DNA of 64,000 nucleotides from contig JBKBSO010000001.1 of the NCBI GenBank assembly GCA_046291695.1, forward strand, positions 124,001 through 188,000, written 5' to 3'. Shown piece after piece: positions 1-7,313 of the stretch. A program made the position numbers and the translations under genes. The notes under the pieces were generated by a model that had not been told where the DNA came from, made no database searches, and saw nothing but the letters and a program-made list of their open reading frames with translations. The DNA is from PNNG01 sp046291695 (GTDB lineage: Bacteria; Bacteroidota; Bacteroidia; UBA7662). Position 1 is the stretch's first letter, and the number at the start of each line of letters is the position of its first letter.

Positions 1-143
1 AATAGTACTTCTTCATCGTCTGCCGGGAAGAAGGCCTCAAGTTCATATTCAAAAGCAATATGACGCGATTGGTACAGGCCAATACACGACAACGTAAGGA
101 TGCTGACGATGATGAATCGTCGGTAGGTGTAAATTAGCGACAC
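1..143 (-). CDS. MMPL/RND-family exporter, N-terminal fragment (runs off the window)
   Basis: An open frame begins at a GTG (141-143) and leaves the window at position 1 after 47 codons. It starts with a basic stretch (YTYRRF), then one hydrophobic segment (about residues 9-23), then a soluble start containing FEYELEAFFPADDEEV. That layout, a single helix followed by an F-x-FF-P-x-D-D/E motif, is what I know from the N-terminus of Bacteroidota MMPL/RND-type exporters. GTG is the only reasonable start because an in-frame stop lies at 162-164. It sits 29 bp downstream of the LiaF-like gene on the same strand, so it is probably the third gene of that stress operon. The call rests on a short fragment and could be wrong. 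Confidence 0.45.
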   Translation of the reverse strand, partial: MSLIYTYRRFIIVSILTLSCIGLYQSRHIAFEYELEAFFPADDEEVL

Positions 144-172
144 GCTAAATAAGGTACGAACTTAGAAAAAGT

Positions 173-1126
173 TTAGTATTGCGATACTTTAATGGACGAA
201 ACGCCAGCCTCGAGTTTAATCCGTATTAGGTTTGTGGAATTTTCATTAAAACCATCAGAGTAATAACTTCCATCCTCCGACTTTGTAAAGCCCTTAAAAC
301 TACGTTTCGTAAGTCCTGTTGATGTTTCAATGATGCAATTTTCGGAGACAGGAACCGCAATTTTAATGGAGGAGGCGCCCGCTTCAATATTTACAGCAAG
401 CTCGCCACGTGCTTTTCCTAGCTTCAGGTCGAAACTGGCCGCACCTCCACTGATGTCTATGGTATTAATGAGGTGTTGCGATAGGTCTAATTTTGATTTA
501 GACGCTCCGGTTTCGATATTTAAGTCCCAAGGTATTTCTGTATTTAAAGCGATGCGCAGGTCGTTTTTAAGTCCACTACTCTTTTTGTTATTGACATTTC
601 CTCTTTGTTCCATACTGATAACGGCTTGCCCATCATCTGTTTGATTTTCGAAACTATAACTCCCAATGTTGGTATTGGCTTCTGCTGTAATCAGCTTTTT
701 GTCGGCTTCCACAACCTCCAAGTTGCCCGCCCCAAAATTTAATGAAAAACTAGCTGCGGTAATGGCAGGGCTAAGTTCAAGCTCAAATTGATGTGCTCGT
801 AAACCACCTTCCTCAGCCGCTTGCCAATCGTCTTCCTGATACTCGAATTTATGAAAATCGTGAAAGGAGCTTTTTTGTGACTGAATAGGACGAATAATAA
901 AATAAACGAGCACGCCTAAGATGATCAGTTGGATGATATACAAAGCCGGGTTTGGTCGCCCATCTTTAGCTTTTAAAAGCGCTGAAAAGCCCCAGTAAAC
1001 AAGAATTAAGGGCCATAGCTTCCAGATATTACCAAACTGAATACTGATGTACCCCAGGTTTTTAAGCATAAAGAGCGATCCGAAAAGTATCAGCAATACG
1101 CCCCAAAAAATTTTGTCAGCCCTCAT
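173..1126 (-). CDS. LiaF/LiaI-like membrane protein with C-terminal toastrack-type domain
   Basis: The 317-residue protein opens with a LiaI/LiaF-type membrane region (DUF5668-like): helix 1 is about residues 7-24 (GVLLILFGSLFMLKNLG), followed by an FGNIWKLWPLILVYWGF second segment and a third helix around 60-78. Residues from about 120 to the C-terminus are rich in short beta strands with repeated patterns such as GAGNLEVVEA, GGAASFDLKL and EAGASSIKI, matching the LiaF C-terminal / DUF4097 toastrack fold. In Gram-positives LiaF modulates envelope-stress signalling; in Bacteroidota the role is inferred to be envelope homeostasis. Its ATG overlaps the PspC gene stop by 4 bp (ATGA), so the two are translationally coupled. 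Confidence 0.7.
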   Translation of the reverse strand: MRADKIFWGVLLILFGSLFMLKNLGYISIQFGNIWKLWPLILVYWGFSALLKAKDGRPNPALYIIQLIILGVLVYFIIRPIQSQKSSFHDFHKFEYQEDDWQAAEEGGLRAHQFELELSPAITAASFSLNFGAGNLEVVEADKKLITAEANTNIGSYSFENQTDDGQAVISMEQRGNVNNKKSSGLKNDLRIALNTEIPWDLNIETGASKSKLDLSQHLINTIDISGGAASFDLKLGKARGELAVNIEAGASSIKIAVPVSENCIIETSTGLTKRSFKGFTKSEDGSYYSDGFNENSTNLIRIKLEAGVSSIKVSQY

Positions 1127-1560
1127 GATTTGTTTGTTTTAGATCCAGCATTTAATAAGATAACGATGCCCAGGCCCACCAGCAGTAAGGGCCAATATTT
1201 TTGAAAAGCAAAATTGGGTAAAAATTCATCGGCCAAAAATAACCCACCAATAATGATGAGTATGGTGCCAGCAACAACACTCCCGCTTCGGTATTGATTT
1301 TCTGTTGGTAAGTCGGTCGTATCGGGCGCATTGGAGGTATCGAATGTGTTTTCAACATCGTTTTTGGTAAAACTAATGGCTTCTTCAGGAATAATAGCCC
1401 ACATAATGATATAGGCTAAAAGTCCACCACCACCCACAAGGGAGAGTGCAACAAAAGCCACCCGGATAATTACCGGATCTGTATTGAGGTGGGCAGCTAA
1501 TCCTCCAGCTACACCGGCAAGTACCCGGTCTTTACGTGATCTGAAAAGTCGTTTTTGCAT
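1123..1560 (-). CDS. PspC-domain membrane protein
   Basis: A 145-residue protein whose first 60 residues are a PspC domain: a basic start (KRLFRSRKDRV), the signature AGVAGGLAAHLNTDP, then a hydrophobic helix LVGGGGLLAYIIMWAIIPEE. A polar linker (about 65-90) leads to a second membrane part, GTILIIIGGLFLADEF and KYWPLLLVGLGIVILL, which resembles the LiaI-type segment of the next gene. PspC proteins sense or transmit envelope stress at the inner membrane. It is first in an apparent operon with the LiaF-like protein and the exporter fragment. Upstream at 1589-1596 (minus) lies TATCTTTT, one mismatch from the Bacteroidota -7 box, but no clear -33 box. Confidence 0.85.
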   Translation of the reverse strand: MQKRLFRSRKDRVLAGVAGGLAAHLNTDPVIIRVAFVALSLVGGGGLLAYIIMWAIIPEEAISFTKNDVENTFDTSNAPDTTDLPTENQYRSGSVVAGTILIIIGGLFLADEFLPNFAFQKYWPLLLVGLGIVILLNAGSKTNKS

Positions 1561-1677
1561 TGGTTTGATTTCTTAGGTTAATGGTTCGAAAAGATAAGCA
1601 TTTTGTTGATATGTGCTGCCTTCGTGGGCAAATCACCAGCCATAAGACGAAAATTAATCGACTTCAGTTGCATGCGT

Positions 1678-2340
1678 TCATACTTTTGTAATACCCTCTG
1701 GCGTGCAAAGCCAAAGCTTGTCATTTCGATCGTTTTTTTTAAGTAAGTGACCACCGGTAAAACGGCTAAATGCCGGTAAAATCAGATGCGATCCCAATAT
1801 GGCAAAACACGGGAATTGCAGTAACGATTTGGCTTTCGACCGTAATCGGTAGGCAGGGTGCACGTGACCATAGCAGTAAAAAGGACTTTCAGTTTTATCT
1901 GGAGGTTGATGCATCAGGCAAAGTTCACCCAAAAGGTATTGCTCTGGAAGCAATTCTAACGCTAAGGGCAATTGTTTCAACTGTTCACGATCGTGGTTGC
2001 CAGGAATTAACCGCCAATGCATTTGCGGATAGCGTAGCATCAGTTCAAGGAAGGCAATTAATTCGTGATTGGGGCTGCTGTGAAATAAGTCGCCCATGAA
2101 AATAAGCTCAGCAGGATCGTATTTTTGAATTTGCCTTTCGAGTCGTTCTAAATTTTCGCGAAATGCCGTAGGCGGGAGTGCAATCCCTTGCTTTCGGAAA
2201 TGGGTGTGTTTGCCCAAATGAAAATCTGCAATGAGCAAACTCTTGGTGTTTACCATAAAAGCCGATCGTTCAGCATCTAAGTACCACCTAATCCCAGCCC
2301 ACTCAATCCTTGTTTCTGCCTCCATCTCACAAAAATGCAT
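1678..2340 (-). CDS. pdeM: ligase-associated metallophosphoesterase PdeM
   Basis: The 220-residue protein has the calcineurin-like metallophosphoesterase motifs in order: ADFHLGK (metal site I), MGDLF (site II), PGNHD (site III), and YGHVHP near the end. This order and length fit PdeM, the small nuclease/phosphoesterase of the ligase-associated DNA-damage-response cluster. It follows the Lhr-type helicase by 8 bp on the same strand, the arrangement expected for that cluster. The ATG at 2340 is used here; a second in-frame ATG at 2325 (MEAETR) is equally possible. The usual DNA ligase and exonuclease partners are not next to it. In vivo substrate is unknown. Confidence 0.85.
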   Translation of the reverse strand: MHFCEMEAETRIEWAGIRWYLDAERSAFMVNTKSLLIADFHLGKHTHFRKQGIALPPTAFRENLERLERQIQKYDPAELIFMGDLFHSSPNHELIAFLELMLRYPQMHWRLIPGNHDREQLKQLPLALELLPEQYLLGELCLMHQPPDKTESPFYCYGHVHPAYRLRSKAKSLLQFPCFAILGSHLILPAFSRFTGGHLLKKNDRNDKLWLCTPEGITKV

Positions 2341-2348
2341 TCAAATTA

Positions 2349-4787
2349 CTAAGCTTCAAGCTCCTTAAGCATTTTTTGCAAGCGTTGCTGCAGGCTTTCG
2401 CTGCTCAGTCTTTCACGTAAACGATCAACCATGATGGGGAAGCTAAATGGACTTTGTTTATTGATCATTGAAATTCGGATTCCTTTTCGCTTGATTCGTT
2501 GTAAAGCTATACGCAACCGGTCTTCGTCGAGTTGAAACCTAAGGACTTGCTCAAAAGCTTGGTAGATGAGTAAATTTTCGGGCTCGTATTGGTAAAAAAC
2601 ATCGAAAAGCAAGTGGGAAGAGGCCTTGAGGTGTTTATTGCGGATAGGCATTCCCGGATAACCGTGAAATACGAGGCCTGCTACGCGACAGATCTCGCCA
2701 AATTGGCGTCGTGCCATTTCTGTGGCATTCAGGCTTTTGAAAATATCTTCGCGTAAATGGTCAGTATTGAACCATTCCGACATGTCATCTGGGCTGAACC
2801 CAATTTGTTGATCAGTGTGTAACTCGAAGCCGTAGTCGTTCATGGCTATGGAAAAGCTGATGGGTAAGGTTTTACTGATGCGATAGGCGATGAGTGCAGA
2901 AAGCCCTGCATGCACTTGACGACCTTCAAAAGGGTAAAAGTAAAATTGGGTGCCGTCAGAAGAATGTAAAACCTCAATCAGCAACTCATCTCCGTCAGGC
3001 AGGCTGCTTTGTTCTAGTTGTCGACGGATGAGTGGGCGTATAGACTGCATTTCCAGGTCTTCAAAAATACCTTTACCTGCCGCTTTACATTTTTCTAACA
3101 TGAGCTCGGCGAGCTGCGATGAAAGTGGCATACGGCCACCCATCCAGGAAGGCACTTTGCCACCGATTTTGGAAGCTTTACGTACTTGCACCTTGGTGTC
3201 ACGAACCCTAATGAGTTCCAACGCCCTTCCGGCAAACCAAAATACATCGCCTATTTTAAGCTGGCTAATGAAGGATTCCTCAACCTGACCAATTCGGCTT
3301 CCGTTTACAAATTCGATCAACATTTGTTGGTCGCTAACTATGGTACCAATGCACATACGATGCCGATTGGCAATGCTTCGATTGAGCGCCCTTATGCTAC
3401 CATCTACAACACCTGCTTTTTTGTATTCATCATAAGCATGCAGTGTTTGTCCACCCTGGCAAATAAAGTTAATGCACCAGTTGAATTGATCTTTGCTAAA
3501 TCCCTGAAAAGCAAATGTTTTAAGTAGGTCATTATATAATAATTCTGAATCAAAGCCTTCACCGCAGGCGAGCGTCATCATAAATTGTAGCAGCAAGTCG
3601 ACAGGCTGAATCAAGGGGTTGCGTTTTTCCATGATTCCCAGGTTAACCGCATTTCGGAGAGCAGCGGCTTCGAGAAGCTCAAGGGCGTGTGTGGGCACAA
3701 AATAAATCCGGCTAGTTGCCCCTGGGCTGTGGCCACTTCTGCCGGCCCGTTGTACATAGCGAGCAATGCCTTTTGGGCTTCCAATTTGTATGACTTGTTC
3801 TACAGGTCTGAAATCGACGCCTAAATCCAAACTCGACGTGCATACAACGGCCTTTAACTGTCCTTGCTGTAATGCTGATTCGACCCAAATTCGAATTTCG
3901 CTGCTTAGGGATCCGTGATGCAAGGCGATTTGACCAGCCAAAGTAGGATCGTAGGCGAGTAGTCCTTGGTACCACAACTCTGCCTGTGAGCGGGTGTTGG
4001 TAAAAATTAGGGTGGTTTTCGCGAACTTGAGCATGGGTACTACCTGAGGTAACATACTTAAGCCAAGGTGACCAGCCCAAGGGTAACGATCCATATGCTC
4101 GGGAATAATCGTTTGCATATCCAGCTTTTTGAGCTGGTTACTTTTTACAAGTTGATGGTCGGTTTGTGGGTAACCATGAAGCACTTCGGCAGCTTGATTA
4201 AGGTTACCAATGGTTGCTGATATGCCCCAAATGCATAATTCGGGACGCAGGCGCTGTAATTGGGTACGTGCCAGTTCAATCATGACGCCCCGTTTACTTC
4301 CGACCAATTCGTGCCATTCGTCAACAATCAGGTACTCAAGTCGCATAACAGCATCTGGCCAGCCGGTTCGACTAAGCATCAGGTGTAGGCTTTCAGGTGT
4401 GGTTATCAGAACCTCGGGCAATTTATACTTTTGCCTGGCCTTCACCTTCGCCTCTGTATCGCCACTTCGGGCTTCAATACGTATGTTCAATCCGAAACCG
4501 ACGGCAGCTGCTTGCATCGATCGTTCTAAGTCGCCGGCAAGTGCCCTGAGCGGCGTAATCCATAACATATAGAGCCCTTGCGCCCTATAGGCTTCGGGAT
4601 GGCTTTTCATACGTTCGAGTAGAGGAAGGAAAAGCGCAAATGTTTTCCCAAATCCGGTTGGGGCGTTAAGAAGGCCTGATTGTCCTTGAAGCGCTTGCTT
4701 CCAACAGCTCCGCTGAAAGTCGTAGGGCTGCCATTGTTTTTGCCGGAACCAATCGTCAATGTGGGGTGTCATACTTCTGGTGAACAT
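2349..4787 (-). CDS. Lhr-type DEXH helicase, ligase-associated DNA damage response
   Basis: A superfamily 2 helicase of about 812 residues. Motifs seen in order: Q-like YDFQ, Walker A NAPTGFGKT, motif Ia TPLRAL, TTPES, DEWH box, SATIGN (motif III), TNTRSQAE, HHGSLS, CTSSLDLGVDF and QRAGRSGH (motif VI). The second half holds the winged-helix and DUF1998-like Lhr core. This is the short Lhr form found in ligase-associated repair clusters, acting with the phosphoesterase directly downstream. The frame can be opened to a TTG at 4805, but that lies inside the htrA terminator hairpin; ATG at 4787 (MFTRSM) or 4772 (MTPHID) is more likely. It presumably unwinds 3'-tailed DNA during repair. Confidence 0.88.
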   Translation of the reverse strand: MFTRSMTPHIDDWFRQKQWQPYDFQRSCWKQALQGQSGLLNAPTGFGKTFALFLPLLERMKSHPEAYRAQGLYMLWITPLRALAGDLERSMQAAAVGFGLNIRIEARSGDTEAKVKARQKYKLPEVLITTPESLHLMLSRTGWPDAVMRLEYLIVDEWHELVGSKRGVMIELARTQLQRLRPELCIWGISATIGNLNQAAEVLHGYPQTDHQLVKSNQLKKLDMQTIIPEHMDRYPWAGHLGLSMLPQVVPMLKFAKTTLIFTNTRSQAELWYQGLLAYDPTLAGQIALHHGSLSSEIRIWVESALQQGQLKAVVCTSSLDLGVDFRPVEQVIQIGSPKGIARYVQRAGRSGHSPGATSRIYFVPTHALELLEAAALRNAVNLGIMEKRNPLIQPVDLLLQFMMTLACGEGFDSELLYNDLLKTFAFQGFSKDQFNWCINFICQGGQTLHAYDEYKKAGVVDGSIRALNRSIANRHRMCIGTIVSDQQMLIEFVNGSRIGQVEESFISQLKIGDVFWFAGRALELIRVRDTKVQVRKASKIGGKVPSWMGGRMPLSSQLAELMLEKCKAAGKGIFEDLEMQSIRPLIRRQLEQSSLPDGDELLIEVLHSSDGTQFYFYPFEGRQVHAGLSALIAYRISKTLPISFSIAMNDYGFELHTDQQIGFSPDDMSEWFNTDHLREDIFKSLNATEMARRQFGEICRVAGLVFHGYPGMPIRNKHLKASSHLLFDVFYQYEPENLLIYQAFEQVLRFQLDEDRLRIALQRIKRKGIRISMINKQSPFSFPIMVDRLRERLSSESLQQRLQKMLKELEA

Positions 4788-4791
4788 AAGC

Positions 4792-4819
4792 AAAAAGGGC
4801 AGCAAAATGTTTGCTGCCC
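4792..4819 (-). terminator. Rho-independent terminator of htrA
   Basis: Perfect 10-bp inverted repeat GGGCAGCAAA - ATG - TTTGCTGCCC (arms 4797-4806 and 4810-4819). On the minus strand it is followed by a run of five U (AAAAA at 4792-4796). It lies 26 bp past the htrA stop and ends only 4 bp before the helicase ATG at 4787. Confidence 0.8.
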
Positions 4820-4844
4820 CTTTCCAAATGGTTAGCTTTCGTTC

Positions 4845-6290
4845 TTACATTCCAAAGCCGTAATAGGCCTTAGCGCCATTGGGGTAAAAGCCTTCGAGCA
4901 ACACGCCACCATTGGCCGATTTAAGTGCACTGATGAGGTCCTTAGGGCTTTTAACCGGATTTCGATCGACCCGTGTGATGATAAATCCTTCACGAATACC
5001 GGTTTCTTGCAGTTTGCCCTTACCGAGTTTTACCACTTTAACCCCACCATCTATTTGTAAGCTTTCGAGCTCTTTTTTAGAAGCGGTTTCAAATTGAGCG
5101 CCAAGTAAAGCTGTAATTTCGGTTTTAGGCGCTGTTTTTACGATACCGGTAGAACCTTCGGCATTGCGTAAGGTAACCGAGAAGTTTTGTTCTTTACCTT
5201 TTCGGTTGACTACAACAGACACTTCGTCGCCCGGCCGTTTACGGCTAACAACTTCCATGAGTTGAGGGGTTGAACGTACTGGAACGCCATCAATTTGAAT
5301 GATTACATCTCCTTTTTTAAGACCTGCAGCTTCGGCCGCACTGTTTGGCAGGTAGTCGGCCACAAAGGCACCGGCGGTTACTGATAGACTTTCGCGACTT
5401 GCCAAAGCGGCATCTACGTCTTGAATTTGAATTCCTAAAAATGCCCTTTGCACCGTGCCGTAATTTTTGAGGTCTTCAACGACTTTACCTGCTATGTTGG
5501 CGGGTACAGCGAAGGAGTAGCCCTGGTAACTACCTGTATTTGTGGCAATAGCTGTATTGATGCCAATGAGTTCGCCCTGAACTGTAACCAAGGCACCACC
5601 ACTGTTGCCTGGATTTACCGCTGCATCGGTTTGGATAAAAGCCTCAATGCTACTTCCACCTCCCAGAATATTGATATTACGCCCTTTTGCAGAAACGATG
5701 CCCGCAGTTACTGTTGAGGTAAGGTTGAAGGGGTTACCTACTGCCAGAACCCATTCTCCTACTTGTAAATCATCGCTATTACCGAATTGAAGAAAGGGCA
5801 GATCATTCGTTTCTATTTTCACAAGCGCAATGTCGGTGCTGGGGTCAGTACCAATTACACGGGCATTAAAGCTACGTTTGTCGTTCAACACCACTTCAAT
5901 TTCATCGGCATTGGTAATCACGTGGTTATTGGTTACGATATAGCCGTCTTCCGATAAAATCACTCCCGAACCTGAGCCCATTTGCGGGCCCCGAGGGCCG
6001 AAGAATTCAGGACCAAAAAAATCGCGGAATGGATCACCTGATCGTCCTTGATTGTTACTGCTTTGCGGGCTGGCTTTGGTTTTAATGTGAACCACAGCTG
6101 GAGTGGCAATGGCCGAAGCTGTAACGAAATTTGGATGCTGCAGAATGTGGTCAGGAAAACTGGCAAATTGAACCGGTTGACTCAAGCCCTGTGTAACCGG
6201 TTCTTGAGTAGGGCTCATCCACTTAAAAAATGCTGCACCGCTGATGGCTCCGAATAATGCAATGACAAAAATTCCGATGTACCTTTTCAT
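4845..6290 (-). CDS. Do/HtrA-family periplasmic serine protease
   Basis: A 481-residue trypsin-fold protease with the triad H123 (TNNHV), D153 (STDIALVKI) and S230 (NPGNSGGAL). An N-terminal hydrophobic segment (about residues 4-22) acts as signal anchor. Two PDZ domains follow: about 275-370 (with GAFVADYLPNSAAEAAGLKKGD) and a more divergent one at 395-481. It degrades or refolds damaged envelope proteins. A glycine-rich stretch NILGGGSS in the protease domain sits where the LA-type regulatory loops are found. It is transcribed alone: a strong terminator follows, and the divergent gene upstream is dapF. The 128-bp upstream region contains a TTAACG/CGTTAA palindrome at 6390-6404. Confidence 0.93.
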   Translation of the reverse strand: MKRYIGIFVIALFGAISGAAFFKWMSPTQEPVTQGLSQPVQFASFPDHILQHPNFVTASAIATPAVVHIKTKASPQSSNNQGRSGDPFRDFFGPEFFGPRGPQMGSGSGVILSEDGYIVTNNHVITNADEIEVVLNDKRSFNARVIGTDPSTDIALVKIETNDLPFLQFGNSDDLQVGEWVLAVGNPFNLTSTVTAGIVSAKGRNINILGGGSSIEAFIQTDAAVNPGNSGGALVTVQGELIGINTAIATNTGSYQGYSFAVPANIAGKVVEDLKNYGTVQRAFLGIQIQDVDAALASRESLSVTAGAFVADYLPNSAAEAAGLKKGDVIIQIDGVPVRSTPQLMEVVSRKRPGDEVSVVVNRKGKEQNFSVTLRNAEGSTGIVKTAPKTEITALLGAQFETASKKELESLQIDGGVKVVKLGKGKLQETGIREGFIITRVDRNPVKSPKDLISALKSANGGVLLEGFYPNGAKAYYGFGM

Positions 6291-6389
6291 AAACTTAGAT
6301 TTTATTCTGTTTAATTTTGTTCCACAATTGTGCCAGTTGAATTGTTTACGGGCACGAGGCTTTTAACGTGACAAGCTGACATGTTTTTG

Positions 6390-6404
6390 TTAACGAAACG
6401 TTAA
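6390..6404. promoter_or_regulatory. Palindrome TTAACG-AAA-CGTTAA between htrA and dapF
   Basis: Perfect 6-bp arms around three A residues, 14 bp before the dapF ATG and 100 bp before the htrA ATG. The position suggests an operator or part of a promoter, but GTTAAC-like strings are common in AT-rich Bacteroidota spacers. No exact TAnnTTTG box is present in this spacer; the nearest is CATATTTG on the minus strand at 6414-6421. Confidence 0.3.
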
Positions 6405-6418
6405 TGTCATGAACAAAT

Positions 6419-7213
6419 ATGAACATGAATTTGATTTTTGAAAAATATCAAGGCACGGGAAATGATTTCGTGATGATTGACAACCGTAATATTGGCCTAA
6501 CAGGCAAAGAAGAGGTGTTGTATGCAGGATTGTGTGATCGTAGGTTTGGTGTAGGTGCGGATGGGGTTATACTAATCAACAAGCATGATCAGTACGATTT
6601 TGAGATGATTTACATCAATGCCGACGGCCGTGAAGGCAGTATGTGTGGCAATGGAGGCCGATGTGCAGTAGCTTTCGCATCGAAGCTAGGGCTTTTTGAA
6701 GGAGGATGCAGTTTTTTAGCCGTTGATGGAGTTCACACGGGAAGCATTGAGGGAGATATTGTGGCTCTGGGCATGATAGATACCGTTTTGCCGGTTGAGC
6801 GGGCTGGGGGGTGGTATTTAAATACTGGATCTCCTCACCACCTGGAATGGGTTCAACAGGTTGCTAAGCATGATGTGGTGACAGAAGGAAAGCGTTTACG
6901 CTGGCACGATAACTATGCCCCTGGGGGAACCAATGTGAATTTTATTGAGGAATTGGCGAACCGATCTATCAAAGTACGAACTTATGAGCGTGGGGTAGAG
7001 GCAGAAACTTATTCTTGCGGTACAGGAGTAACGGCCGCCGCCATGTTGTATGCAGCAGAAAAGCTAACACACGGAAAACATCAAATTAAAGTAGAAACCA
7101 GTGGTGGAAACCTGGAGGTATCATTTTATCTAGATGCTCAGGGTTTTAATAGGGTGATGTTGCTGGGGCCTGCAAAACAGGTGTTTTTGGGCAGTATTTT
7201 AGTGTCGTTCTAA
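6419..7213 (+). CDS. dapF: diaminopimelate epimerase
   Basis: DapF interconverts LL- and meso-diaminopimelate, the last step before meso-DAP is used for peptidoglycan and lysine. The two catalytic cysteines are visible: C76 in SMCGNGGRC and C200 in YSCGTGVTAA, each in its family motif. The N-terminal motif KYQGTGNDFV and the RRFGVGADG signature are also present. At 264 residues the length is normal. Start is ATG at 6419, or 6 bp later at 6425 (MNLIFEKYQ). dapD, which acts earlier in the same pathway, lies at 56.7 kb. Downstream is a SNF2 ATPase with no functional link. Confidence 0.95.
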   Translation: MNMNLIFEKYQGTGNDFVMIDNRNIGLTGKEEVLYAGLCDRRFGVGADGVILINKHDQYDFEMIYINADGREGSMCGNGGRCAVAFASKLGLFEGGCSFLAVDGVHTGSIEGDIVALGMIDTVLPVERAGGWYLNTGSPHHLEWVQQVAKHDVVTEGKRLRWHDNYAPGGTNVNFIEELANRSIKVRTYERGVEAETYSCGTGVTAAAMLYAAEKLTHGKHQIKVETSGGNLEVSFYLDAQGFNRVMLLGPAKQVFLGSILVSF

Positions 7214-7282
7214 AATTCTTTATTTTTTTTCAGGTTGATTTCAGGATAAGGATTATCTTGTAAGTTCAACTAAATCCACTGA

Positions 7283-7297
7283 GGGCATTTTATGCCC
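7283..7297 (+). repeat. Small hairpin GGGCAT-TTT-ATGCCC before the SNF2 gene
   Basis: Perfect 6-bp arms with a 3-nt loop, ending 16 bp before the GTG start at 7314. In RNA it would sit in the 5' leader and could affect ribosome access. It has no following U-run, so it does not look like a terminator. Confidence 0.3.
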
Positions 7298-7313
7298 ATG
7301 TAAACCTATTTCT

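Noticed and set aside
3186..4572. Plus-strand frames of 113-120 residues inside the helicase gene
   Set aside because: Shadow frames of a fully motif-supported helicase; no separate evidence.
6318..6340. Sigma-54-like TGGCAC sequence upstream of htrA (minus strand)
   Set aside because: The -24 half matches, but at the required spacing the -12 half reads TGGA instead of TTGC, lacking the essential GC.
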